From positions 1 to 64,000 of the forward strand of contig JBARMB010000079.1 in NCBI GenBank assembly GCA_049802235.1: a stretch of 64,000 bases of DNA, in the 5' to 3' direction. Below the pieces are notes generated by a model. That model had not been told where the DNA came from. It searched no databases and saw only the letters and a program-made list of their open reading frames with translations. The position numbers and the translations under genes were made by a program. The number at the start of each line of letters is the position of its first letter. Positions within the stretch are counted from its first letter, which is position 1. Source of the stretch: VBDM01 sp049802235 (GTDB lineage Bacteria; Pseudomonadota; Gammaproteobacteria; Burkholderiales; SG8-39). Positions 8,067 to 15,484 of this stretch are shown one piece after another.

Positions 8067-8873
8067 ATGGCGGGCGGCTGGGCGCGCGCGCTCGACGCGC
8101 CGATCTTCGCGGCGCTTGCGCCGCTGCTCGAGCGTTTGCCGCAAGAACGCTTTCCCGGGCTTGACGATCTCAACGCGCTGGCGACGTCCGCGACGCTGAG
8201 CGGCGGCGGCGCGCCGATCCGGTTCGTGCCGCCGGCGCCGCCGTCGAAGGCGTTCGAGGCGCAGTACGAAGTCCGGGTGTTTCGCTCCGGCGAAGTGCAG
8301 ACGCGCCCGGGCAACTGGCACGACCTGTTCAATGCGCTCGTCTGGCTCGCTTTCCCGAGATCCAAAGCGGTCCTCAATCGCGGCCATTACGAGCAGATCG
8401 AGGCGCGCCGAGGCGAAAAGCTGCGCGGAACCGCCCGCGACGTACTGACCCTGTTCGACGAGGGCGGCGTCATCGTCGTTTCGGGGGACGCGGAACTGTC
8501 GGCGCTGCTGCGCGAATTCAGATGGACGGAGCTGTTCTGGGCGCGCCGCGCGGGTGTCCTGCGGTCGATGCGGTTCCACGTTTTCGGTCACGCCATCTAC
8601 GAGAAGGCGCTGGCGCCTTACAAAGGCGTGACCGCCAAGGCGCTGATCGTCGATGTCGCGCGGGCCTTTGTCGCGGCGCCGCTTGTGCAGCAGCTCCCCG
8701 AGATCGACGCGCGCGTGGCGGAGTACTTTGCCGATGCGGAAGTCCTGACTTCGACGCGCCATCTGTCGCCGCTTCCTGTTCTCGGCATTCCCGGCTGGGA
8801 ACCCGCCAACGAGCGCGAGGAGTATTACTCAGACGCGTCGCACTTCAGGCCCGGCAGATTGCGCCACAAATGA
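8067..8873 (+). CDS. DUF3025 family protein
   Basis: A 268-residue cytoplasmic protein resembling the proteobacterial DUF3025 family, of unknown function. The stretch GNWHDLFNALVWLAFPRSK and the near-C-terminal HLSPLPVLGIPGWEPANE are the parts I recognise as characteristic. There is no signal peptide or membrane span. It begins six bases after pyrC and probably shares its transcript. A GC-rich hairpin follows three bases after the stop codon. Confidence 0.72.
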   Translation: MAGGWARALDAPIFAALAPLLERLPQERFPGLDDLNALATSATLSGGGAPIRFVPPAPPSKAFEAQYEVRVFRSGEVQTRPGNWHDLFNALVWLAFPRSKAVLNRGHYEQIEARRGEKLRGTARDVLTLFDEGGVIVVSGDAELSALLREFRWTELFWARRAGVLRSMRFHVFGHAIYEKALAPYKGVTAKALIVDVARAFVAAPLVQQLPEIDARVAEYFADAEVLTSTRHLSPLPVLGIPGWEPANEREEYYSDASHFRPGRLRHK

Positions 8874-8875
8874 AA

Positions 8876-8895
8876 GGCCCCGCTTGCGCGGGGCC
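8876..8895 (+). terminator. GC-rich hairpin after the DUF3025 gene
   Basis: A perfect 8-bp stem, GGCCCCGC / GCGGGGCC, around a TTGC loop, three bases after the stop codon. No T-run follows on the plus strand and only CTTTCA follows on the minus strand, so it is at best a weak bidirectional terminator between the convergent genes. Confidence 0.45.
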
Positions 8896-8997
8896 ATCGG
8901 CGCCAGTGGTCGACGCCTGTCGCCGCGGTTGCGGCGCTGTATCGGGGCATAGCCCCAGTCGTGAAATTCCCCCGGGGCGCGGCCCTGGGTTGGAACT

Positions 8998-9510
8998 CTA
9001 TGGAAATGCGGGCACGGTCGGCTCGACGCCGTGAGCGCTCGCTTCGGGATGGCGACGGCCGACCAGATCCTGGATTTCCTCGATGCGCGAGGGCGGTATA
9101 TCCACCATGAGCAGGATTTTGCCCGCGTCGATCTCCTTCTGGAACGGCTTGAGACGCGTGTTCGGCACCGACAACGCCACCAGGCTCGCCGCCCAGGCGC
9201 CGAAAATCGCGCCGATGACGGTGCTGATGAGCACCGTCACGAGTTGCAGCGTGATCCCTTCCGGCGGGGTGAGATAGATGTAGACGCCGATCAGGAAACC
9301 GCCGGCGCCGCCGAGGATGAAACCCAGCTCGGCTCCATGCACCGCGTCGGACTTCTGCAGGGAATTGGCTTCGTGCAGTTGCCCCAGCGACATGCCCCGC
9401 CTGCCGAGGAAATGCATGTAGCGGTCTTCAACCCGCACCAGCAGCAGGTCATTGGCTGTCTGGATCGCGCTGCCGAGATCGGGGAACAGGAAATACAGTC
9501 TGCGTCTCAT
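8998..9510 (-). CDS. Putative membrane protein with glycine-rich double transmembrane segment
   Basis: A 170-residue protein of unknown function. Residues about 61-82 (LGFILGGAGGFLIGVYIYL) and about 88-112 (VTVLISTVIGAIFGAWAASL) form two hydrophobic, glycine-rich spans. Soluble N-terminal (about 60 residues) and C-terminal (KILLMVDIPPSRIEEIQDLV) parts flank them. The layout resembles DUF1269/general-stress-like proteins, but this is only a similarity of form. It is divergent from rnpB, with about 100 bp between the starts. No partner gene is evident. Confidence 0.65.
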   Translation of the reverse strand: MRRRLYFLFPDLGSAIQTANDLLLVRVEDRYMHFLGRRGMSLGQLHEANSLQKSDAVHGAELGFILGGAGGFLIGVYIYLTPPEGITLQLVTVLISTVIGAIFGAWAASLVALSVPNTRLKPFQKEIDAGKILLMVDIPPSRIEEIQDLVGRRHPEASAHGVEPTVPAFP

Positions 9511-9596
9511 GGATCCCTCCTTTGAGGAACAGAACTACCTGATTTGTTTTTAGGTCCCGCCGGGGCCAAAGTCAAGCCGGGAGGGGCGCGTTGCGG

Positions 9597-9602
9597 TAAA
9601 AT
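9597..9602 (+). promoter_or_regulatory. -10 element of rnpB
   Basis: TAAAAT sits seven bases upstream of the predicted 5' end of RNase P RNA. No convincing -35 hexamer is visible 16-18 bp further upstream. Confidence 0.5.
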
Positions 9603-9609
9603 ACGAATC

Positions 9610-9940
9610 GAAGCTGGCCAGACGGTCGCTGGCGGGTGTTCAGCCTGCCAGAGGAAAGTCCGGGCTCCACAGAGCAGGGTGCTGGGTAACGCCCAGGCGC
9701 CGCAAGGCGACGAACAGGGCCACAGAGACGAGTCTCGCCGGACTTGGCGTGGCGCGAGAGCGCCGCGCCGATGTCCGGTGAGGGTGAAACGCGGCAACCT
9801 CCACCCGGAGCAACACCAAATAGGCGGACTATGACGCGGCTCGCCGAGTCCGCGGGTAGGTGGCTTGAGCCCTGGGGCGACTCAGGGCCCAGAGGAATGA
9901 CTGTCCACGACAGAACCCGGCTTATCGGCCAGCTTCACTT
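9610..9940 (+). ncRNA. rnpB: RNase P RNA, class A
   Basis: Catalytic RNA of RNase P, which matures tRNA 5' ends. The type A landmarks are readable in order: the P1 5' strand GAAGCTGGCCAGACGGTCGC, the conserved GAGGAAAGTCCGGGCTCC, the P4-associated ACAGAGACG region, GGTGAGGGTGAAACG, the late ACAGAACCCGGCTTA, and the complementary 3' strand ATCGGCCAGCTTC. Ends are placed from P1 pairing, so they are good to a few bases. It lies between a divergent membrane-protein gene and convergent cbiX. Confidence 0.95.
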
Positions 9941-9975
9941 CTTCCTGCGCGCCGATCGATCGACGCGATCTCTCC

Positions 9976-10338
9976 TCAGCGCGCGGTGCGCTGCACCCAG
10001 GCGGTGATCGCCGCAATGATTTCCGGCGCCTCGCCAAGCGGGGCGGTCACGCGAAACCCGGTCTTCGCGTGGCGCTCGCGGATGCTCGCCACCATTTCGG
10101 GCAGCTCGCGCTTCAGGTGACCTCCCTGGGCGAGAAACAGGGGCACGATCGTCACCGCCTCGATGCCTTCGCCCTCGAGCCGCGCCGCTGCATCTTCCAG
10201 CGACGGTGACATGAATTCGAGGAAAGCGAGTTCGACCCGCATGCCTGCGGCGCGAAGCTGATCCCGGATGCGCTCGAACGGCAGAGCCCATTCCGGCTCG
10301 CGTGCGCCGTGGGCGAAAAGAATGAGTGCGGCAGGCAT
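9976..10338 (-). CDS. cbiX: Small CbiX-type sirohydrochlorin chelatase
   Basis: Inserts metal (Co2+ or Fe2+) into sirohydrochlorin. The 120-residue protein is the short single-domain form that acts as a dimer. Metal-binding histidines are seen in LFAHGAREP (H10) and QGGHLKREL (H74). It follows nasA on the same strand after 134 bp. With a siroheme nitrite reductase (nirB) in the adjacent operon, an iron-chelatase role in making siroheme is a reasonable inference. The upstream enzyme CysG is not in the window, and cobalt use for cobalamin cannot be excluded. Confidence 0.85.
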   Translation of the reverse strand: MPAALILFAHGAREPEWALPFERIRDQLRAAGMRVELAFLEFMSPSLEDAAARLEGEGIEAVTIVPLFLAQGGHLKRELPEMVASIRERHAKTGFRVTAPLGEAPEIIAAITAWVQRTAR

Positions 10339-10472
10339 GAGAATCCCGGTGGAGCTCCTGAAGCAAGCTTAACGGCGGGCGACGCGGCGGTCAAAGCCGT
10401 TCCGAAGCGTAACATCACTTTGATGCACTCGATGGGTCTGATGCCCCCGTCAGACGGCCTGCCGGCGACGAA

Positions 10473-13181
10473 TCATGCCGCCGCCGAAAGCCTGCAGCCG
10501 CCGGCGCACAGGCGCCGAAGCTCCGGGGCGCACGATCCGCAGTTCGTTCCGCACTTGAGCGTGCGCTGCAATGCCGCCAGGTCGGCGCCGCGCTCGACCG
10601 CTGCGCGGATCTTCGCCTCGGGAACGTCGAAGCAAATACACACGATGCGTCCGCGCGGCGCGTCCGCTGCCGGCGAGTCGGACGATGGGGCGAGAGCGAG
10701 CACGAGCGGCAGCGCGGCGCCGTCGGCGCTCTGGATATGACCTTTCAGCCACTCGGTCGCGCCGGTGTCACCGGCGAGGCGGGCGCTGGCGATGCGCCCG
10801 TTTTCGGTCCACAGCCGTTTCGACAACGAGCGCGCTGCATCGACGTAACTGATGGAATGCAAATCGTCGCCGATCGCGCGATCGAGCTCGGCGAGCAGAG
10901 CGGCATCGAACGGCCGATCGCCGCGGGCGCGCAGCATGATGCATGGGCGCTCGCGCCCGAACAGCGACAGCGCGGCGAGCGAAAAGCGCGGCTGCAAGTG
11001 CTGCAGCCGCTCGATCAACGTCGAATCGCTCGCGTCGATCCGGCACATCGCGATCAGCTCATGCGGCAAGTCCACACGAGTCACCCTGACCGCCGCATGC
11101 TTCAGTTCGGGCTGCCTGGAATAAGGATCGAATGCGCTCACGGTCAAGGCATTGGCCCCGGCACCGTGCATGAACCGGCTGCCCCAGTGCATCGGCATGA
11201 ACACGTCGCCGCGGCGCAGATCGGGGGAGCTTTCGACTCTGACCACGAGCTCGCCGCGCATGCTCGCGACGCGGGCGCTGTCGCCGTCTTTGAGTTGATG
11301 CGCCGCCATGTCCTCCGGATGCATCGACAGCGCCGGCTCCGGCGTATGACCGAACAGGCGCGGTACCGTCCCGGTACGGCTCATGCCATGCCACTGGTCG
11401 CGCAGCCGTCCGGTGTTGAAGCGCAGCGGATAATCCGCGTCCGGCGTTTCCCACGCCGGCTGATGCGGCGTGACGACGAAGCGGGCGCGTCCGCTCGCGG
11501 TCGGGAACACGCCGTCCGCGTAGAGCCGCGCGCGGCCGCTCGTCGCGCCCGCCGGAAAGGGCCATTGCTGCGGCCCGCGCGACTCGAGCAGGGCATACGA
11601 CAGTCCGGTGATATCGAGATCGCGGCCGCGTGTAGTCTCGCGGTGCTCTGCGAAGATCTGCTCGGGCCGGGAATAGGGAAAGAGGCTTTGCGTCAGCGGA
11701 TTGCCGAGCCGCGCGCCGATCTTCCCGGCGAAATCGACGACGATTTGCCAATCGTGCCGCGCTTCTCCGGGCGGCGGCACGGCGGCGCGCACGCGCGAAA
11801 TGCGGCGCTCGGAGTTGGTGACGGTGCCTTCCTTCTCGCCCCAGCTCGATGCCGGCAGCAGCAAGTCGGCGAAGGCTGTCGTATCGGTGTTGCGGTAGGC
11901 CTCCTGCACCACCACGAACTCGGCGCACTCGAGCGCCTTGCGCACCAGCGCCACATCGGGCATCGACTGGGCCGGGTTGGTGCAGGCGATCCATACTGCG
12001 CGTATTTCGCCGTCGCGCAGGGCCTGGAACAACTCCACCGCGGTCTTGCCCGGCTCAGCCGGCACGTCCGGGACGCCCCATAAACGCGCGATCTCGGCGC
12101 GATGCTCCGGGTTGGCGAGGTCGCGATGCGCCGAAAGCAGGTTCGCCATGCCGCCAACCTCGCGCCCGCCCATGGCGTTCGGCTGGCCGGTGAGAGAGAA
12201 GGGGCCGGCTCCCGGCTTGCCGATCTGGCCGGCAGCCAGGTGCAGGTTGATGAGCGCGGCGTTGTTGTGAGTACCGTGAGTGGACTGGTTCAGCCCCTGG
12301 CAGTAGAGCGAGAGCGTCGCGCGCGACTGCCCGAACCAGCGCGCGGCGAGCACGATGTCCTTCGCCGGCACGCCGCAGATCGTTGCGGCATCCTCGGGCG
12401 CAGTGTCGCGCACCGCCCGCTCGATCGGCTCGAAACCCTCGGTGTGGCGCTCGATGTAGCGCCGGTCGACGAGGTTCTCGGCGAGCAGCACGTGCAGCAT
12501 GGCGTTGAACAGCGCGATGTCGGTGCCGGGCGCGATCGGAAGATGCAGATGCGCGTCGGCCGCGGTGTCGGTGCGGCGCGGATCGACGACGATGATTTTC
12601 AGCGCCGGATTCGCCGCGCGGGCGTCCTCGATGCGGCGGTAAAGGACCGGATGCGCAACCGCGGTGTTCGATCCCGCGATGAGGATGCACTCTGCGGAAT
12701 CGATGTCCTCGTAGCACGAGGGCGGTGCGTCGGCGCCGAGGGTGGCCTTGTAGCCCGCCGCCGCCGAGGACATGCACAGACGCGAATTCGTGTCGACGTT
12801 GTTGGTGCCGATCAATCCCTTGGCGAGCTTGTTGAAGACGTAGTAGTCCTCGGTGAGGAGCTGCCCGGAGATATAGAAGGCGACGCTGTCCGGGCCGTGT
12901 GAACGAATGATGTCGGCGAAGCGTTCCGCCGCATGATCGAGCGCTTTGTCCCAGGAAACGCGCTTGCAGGCTTCGTTGCGGGCATTGCGCAGTTCGGGGT
13001 GGAGGGCGCGCATGTCATGCCCCGCGCTGAGGTGCAGCGTCGCCCCTTTGGTGCACAGACGCCCGAAATTGGCGGGATGATCGGGATTGCCGCGCACCCC
13101 GGTGATGCGCGCGCCTTCGCTCTGGATTATTACGCCGCAGCCGACGCCGCAGTAGCAACAGGTTGATTTTGTTTCGTTCAT
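10473..13181 (-). CDS. nasA: Assimilatory nitrate reductase catalytic subunit NasA
   Basis: Reduces nitrate to nitrite in the cytoplasm with a molybdopterin guanine dinucleotide cofactor. The 902-residue protein starts with a 4Fe-4S cluster motif (CCYCGVGCG, completed by GRLCTKG near 42), then the molybdopterin oxidoreductase domain (NTNSRLCMSSAAAGYK) and the dinucleotide-binding domain (LRFNTGRLRDQWHGMSRTG). The C-terminal about 60 residues are a BFD-like [2Fe-2S] domain (IVCICFDV ... CGTNCGSC) that probably receives electrons. It is divergent from nasT and has a consensus sigma-54 promoter about 45-60 bp upstream. The Tat-exported NapA form is excluded by the lack of a signal peptide. Confidence 0.95.
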   Translation of the reverse strand: MNETKSTCCYCGVGCGVIIQSEGARITGVRGNPDHPANFGRLCTKGATLHLSAGHDMRALHPELRNARNEACKRVSWDKALDHAAERFADIIRSHGPDSVAFYISGQLLTEDYYVFNKLAKGLIGTNNVDTNSRLCMSSAAAGYKATLGADAPPSCYEDIDSAECILIAGSNTAVAHPVLYRRIEDARAANPALKIIVVDPRRTDTAADAHLHLPIAPGTDIALFNAMLHVLLAENLVDRRYIERHTEGFEPIERAVRDTAPEDAATICGVPAKDIVLAARWFGQSRATLSLYCQGLNQSTHGTHNNAALINLHLAAGQIGKPGAGPFSLTGQPNAMGGREVGGMANLLSAHRDLANPEHRAEIARLWGVPDVPAEPGKTAVELFQALRDGEIRAVWIACTNPAQSMPDVALVRKALECAEFVVVQEAYRNTDTTAFADLLLPASSWGEKEGTVTNSERRISRVRAAVPPPGEARHDWQIVVDFAGKIGARLGNPLTQSLFPYSRPEQIFAEHRETTRGRDLDITGLSYALLESRGPQQWPFPAGATSGRARLYADGVFPTASGRARFVVTPHQPAWETPDADYPLRFNTGRLRDQWHGMSRTGTVPRLFGHTPEPALSMHPEDMAAHQLKDGDSARVASMRGELVVRVESSPDLRRGDVFMPMHWGSRFMHGAGANALTVSAFDPYSRQPELKHAAVRVTRVDLPHELIAMCRIDASDSTLIERLQHLQPRFSLAALSLFGRERPCIMLRARGDRPFDAALLAELDRAIGDDLHSISYVDAARSLSKRLWTENGRIASARLAGDTGATEWLKGHIQSADGAALPLVLALAPSSDSPAADAPRGRIVCICFDVPEAKIRAAVERGADLAALQRTLKCGTNCGSCAPELRRLCAGGCRLSAAA

Positions 13182-13226
13182 TGTCTTTTCAGGTGCCTTA
13201 TATCGCGGCGCTTCAACAATGTTTCA

Positions 13227-13241
13227 GCAATGCCCGTGCCA
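13227..13241 (-). promoter_or_regulatory. Sigma-54 promoter of nasA
   Basis: On the minus strand, TGGCACGGGCATTGC matches the -24/-12 consensus TGGCACG-N4-TTGC at every conserved base. The predicted transcript starts near 13215, leaving about 34 bases before the nasA ATG at 13181. Confidence 0.8.
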
Positions 13242-13252
13242 TGGCGAGATGC

Positions 13253-13267
13253 TGGCATGCCTATTGC
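13253..13267 (+). promoter_or_regulatory. Sigma-54 promoter of nasT
   Basis: TGGCATGCCTATTGC matches the -24/-12 consensus with one change (T for C in the -24 box) and correct GG-to-GC spacing. The predicted start is near 13279, and nasT begins at 13306. It is back to back with the nasA promoter, only 11 bp between their -24 boxes. Confidence 0.7.
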
Positions 13268-13305
13268 GCTGCGTCATTGGTGAAATCCAATACGGCGGAA
13301 TGATC

Positions 13306-13878
13306 ATGCGGGTGCTGGTTGTGGACGATTCGTCCGAGCGCACCGAAGTGCTGCGCGAGGGCCTGGAGCAGGCCGGGTACGAGGTCGTGGCCGCGCTTGC
13401 CTCGCCGCTCGAGCTGCTGCATGCAGTCGAGCAATTCAAGCCCGACGCCATCATCATCGACACCGAATCCCCGAGCCGCGATGTGCTGGAGCATGTGGTG
13501 ATGATCAGCCGCGACGAGCCGCGTCCCATCGTGATGTTCGCGAGCGACGCTGCGCCCGATACCATCCGGGAAGCGGTGCGCGCGGGCGTTTCAGCCTACA
13601 TCGTGGACGGGCTCGAGGCCTCGCGCGTGAAAGCCATCGTCGAAGTTGCGGTGGCGCGCTTCGATGAATACCAGCGTCTCAAGATCGAGCTCGCCGAGGC
13701 GAACCTGAAGCTCTCCGAAAGAAAGCTCGTCGAGCGCGCCAAAGGCATCCTGATGAAGTCCCGCGGCATGAGCGAGGACGAGGCTTACCAGGCATTGCGG
13801 CGCATGGCCATGGATCGCGGCAAGCGCCTCGGCGAGATCGCGCAGCAGCTTATCGACATGTCCGAATTGCTCGGCTAG
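13306..13878 (+). CDS. nasT: ANTAR-domain antitermination response regulator NasT
   Basis: A 190-residue protein with an N-terminal receiver domain (VLVVDDSSERTEVL; putative phosphoacceptor D52 in IIIDTESPS) and a C-terminal ANTAR RNA-binding domain at about 135-188 (LVERAKGILMKSRGMSEDEA is the family hallmark). NasT binds tandem-hairpin leader RNAs and prevents premature termination of nitrate/nitrite genes; in known systems the nitrate sensor NasS holds it inactive. NasS is not in this window. A matching two-hairpin leader lies downstream, before nrtA. I start at ATG 13306; an ATG six bases earlier is possible. Confidence 0.92.
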   Translation: MRVLVVDDSSERTEVLREGLEQAGYEVVAALASPLELLHAVEQFKPDAIIIDTESPSRDVLEHVVMISRDEPRPIVMFASDAAPDTIREAVRAGVSAYIVDGLEASRVKAIVEVAVARFDEYQRLKIELAEANLKLSERKLVERAKGILMKSRGMSEDEAYQALRRMAMDRGKRLGEIAQQLIDMSELLG

Positions 13879-13911
13879 ATGGGGCCAAGGTAGTGCGGGG
13901 AATGGTTATGC

Positions 13912-13928
13912 TGCACCGCAATCGTGCG
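13912..13928 (+). promoter_or_regulatory. Candidate NtrC-binding dyad upstream of nrtA
   Basis: TGCACCGCAATCGTGCG contains GCAC-N7-GTGC, the same arms and spacing as the classical NtrC (NR-I) site. It lies about 90-105 bp upstream of the nrtA -24 box, a usual enhancer distance. Only one full site is visible here. Confidence 0.5.
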
Positions 13929-14016
13929 GGGCATTCCGGATCGTTGGTCTCAATCCCGGCTGCAAATAATATATAACCCGTTGTTTAGAGTTGAACAAGC
14001 CGAACGAAACAGGCAT

Positions 14017-14031
14017 TGGCATGTCGCTTGC
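14017..14031 (+). promoter_or_regulatory. Sigma-54 promoter of nrtABC-nirBD
   Basis: TGGCATGTCGCTTGC fits TGGCACG-N4-TTGC with one change in the -24 box. The predicted start is near 14043, giving a leader of about 127 bases before nrtA that holds two ANTAR-type hairpins and a terminator. Confidence 0.75.
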
Positions 14032-14044
14032 GTAATGAAAGTCA

Positions 14045-14085
14045 GGGCATGGCCAATGGCGGTCGCGCCCGGAGCAAAGGCGTTC
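14045..14085 (+). promoter_or_regulatory. Tandem ANTAR-target hairpins (NasT-responsive leader)
   Basis: Hairpin P1 has a 10-bp stem at 14045-14054/14061-14070 (GGGCATGGCC with GGTCGCGCCC, one A-C mismatch and two G-U pairs) and the hexaloop AATGGC. Hairpin P2 has stem GAGC/GTTC at 14072-14075/14082-14085 and hexaloop AAAGGC. Both loops have A at position 1 and G at position 4, the signature recognised by ANTAR domains. P2 shares bases 14076-14085 with the 5' arm of the terminator that follows, so the two structures are mutually exclusive. Confidence 0.72.
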
Positions 14086-14133
14086 ACTCGGAGACGGGCT
14101 GGTTCCGTCGCGACTGAACGCCTTTTTGTTTTT
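14076..14133 (+). terminator. Leader attenuator terminator before nrtA
   Basis: A perfect 11-bp stem (AAAGGCGTTCA at 14076-14086, TGAACGCCTTT at 14115-14125) with a further small internal stem (GACGG/CCGTC), followed by TTTTTGTTTTT. This is a strong intrinsic terminator located after the sigma-54 start and before the nrtA ATG, so it would abort transcription unless P2 forms. It could also serve as the nasT terminator. Confidence 0.88.
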
Positions 14134-14169
14134 CGTGCCTCGCCGGGGCACGCATGACTGGAGAGCGAA

Positions 14170-15474
14170 ATGAATGAGAGCAAGCCCCCTCAAGTGCAGC
14201 TCGCCGGAATCGCGAAGGAAAGCATCAAGCCGGCCGAACGCCGTGATTTCCTCAAGCAGGCCGGCGCCGTTGGCATCACGGCAGGCATCATGAGCCTCGT
14301 GCCGGATGCGGTGCGCAGCGCCGCCTGGGCGGCCGGCTCGGATGCGCCCGAGAAAAAGGAAATCAAGATCGGCTTCATCCCGCTCACCGATTGCTCCTCG
14401 GTGGTGATGGCCGCGGTGATGGAGTTCGACAGGAAGTACGGCATCAAGATTATCCCGTCCAAGGAGGCGTCCTGGGCGGCAGTCCGCGACAAGCTGGTCA
14501 ACGGCGAGCTTGACGCGGCGCATGTGCTCTACGGCCTCATCTACGGCGTGCAGATGGGCGTCGGCGGGCCGAAGAAGGACATGGCCGTGCTCATGGGCCT
14601 GAACCACAACGGGCAGGCGATCACGCTGTCGAGCAAGCTCTACCAGAAGGGCGTCAAGGACGGCGCGGGCCTGAAGGCGCTGATCGACAGGGAAAAGCGC
14701 GAGTACACCTTCGCGCAGACTTTCCCCACCGGCACGCACGCCATGTGGCTGTACTACTGGCTGGCGACGAACGGCATTCACCCGTTCAACGACGTCAAGG
14801 CGATCGTGGTGCCGCCGCCGCAGATGGTGGCCAACATGCGCGTGGGCAACATGGACGGCTACTGCGTCGGCGAGCCGTGGAACAACCGCGCCATCGTGGA
14901 CAAGATCGGCTTCACCGCGATCACCACCCAGGACATCTGGAAGGACCACCCGGAAAAAGTGCTCGGCACCACCGGGGAGTTCGTGCAGAAATATCCCAAC
15001 ACGGCACGCGCGATGACCGCCGCGATCATCGACGCGGGGCGCTGGATCGACGCCTCGCTCTCCAACCGCCAGAAGACCGCGCAGGTCGTCGCCGACAAGT
15101 CCTACGTCAATACCGACGCGGAAGTGATCGTCGCGAGGATGCTGGGGCGCTACGACAACGGCATCGGCAAGGTCTGGGACGATCCGAACTACATGAAATT
15201 CTACGACGACGGTTACGTGACCTTTCCGTTCCTGTCCGACGGCATGTGGTTCATGACCCAGCACCGCCGCTGGGGGCTGCTCAAGCAAGACCCGGACTAT
15301 CTCGCCGTGGCGAAGAAGGTCAACCGGCTCGACCTGTACAAGGACGCCGCAGCCATGGCCAAAGCGAGCCTGCCCAGGGAGCCGATGCGCGCCGCCAGGC
15401 TGATCGACGGCGTGGTGTGGGACGGGAAGAATCCGGAGAAGTATGCGGGCTCGTTCAGGATCAAGGTAGCTTGA
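14170..15474 (+). CDS. nrtA: Nitrate/nitrite ABC transporter substrate-binding protein NrtA
   Basis: A 434-residue periplasmic binding protein of the NrtA/CmpA family. Its N-terminus carries a twin-arginine export motif (ERRDFLKQ, R24-R25) and a short hydrophobic segment ending near AAWA, so it is probably exported by Tat. The family pattern is clear in IKIGFIPLTDCSSVVMAA and in FAQTFPTGTHAMWLYYWLA. NasS sensors are close relatives but lack export signals, which argues for the transport role here. It heads the nrtABC-nirBD operon behind a sigma-54 promoter and attenuator. Confidence 0.9.
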   Translation: MNESKPPQVQLAGIAKESIKPAERRDFLKQAGAVGITAGIMSLVPDAVRSAAWAAGSDAPEKKEIKIGFIPLTDCSSVVMAAVMEFDRKYGIKIIPSKEASWAAVRDKLVNGELDAAHVLYGLIYGVQMGVGGPKKDMAVLMGLNHNGQAITLSSKLYQKGVKDGAGLKALIDREKREYTFAQTFPTGTHAMWLYYWLATNGIHPFNDVKAIVVPPPQMVANMRVGNMDGYCVGEPWNNRAIVDKIGFTAITTQDIWKDHPEKVLGTTGEFVQKYPNTARAMTAAIIDAGRWIDASLSNRQKTAQVVADKSYVNTDAEVIVARMLGRYDNGIGKVWDDPNYMKFYDDGYVTFPFLSDGMWFMTQHRRWGLLKQDPDYLAVAKKVNRLDLYKDAAAMAKASLPREPMRAARLIDGVVWDGKNPEKYAGSFRIKVA

Positions 15475-15484
15475 GGAGCCGCTC

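Noticed and set aside
10737..12083. 448-codon plus-strand frame inside nasA
   Set aside because: Antisense shadow of a well-supported molybdopterin reductase; composition typical of GC-rich reverse frames.
13094..13108. Second NtrC-like dyad inside nasA (GCAC-N7-ATGC)
   Set aside because: One arm is mismatched and it lies in coding sequence; chance match likely.
13944..13972. Sigma-70-like promoter (TTGGTC, 17 bp, TAATAT) upstream of nrtA
   Set aside because: Plausible spacing but weaker than the sigma-54 element at 14017-14031; kept only as a possible secondary start.
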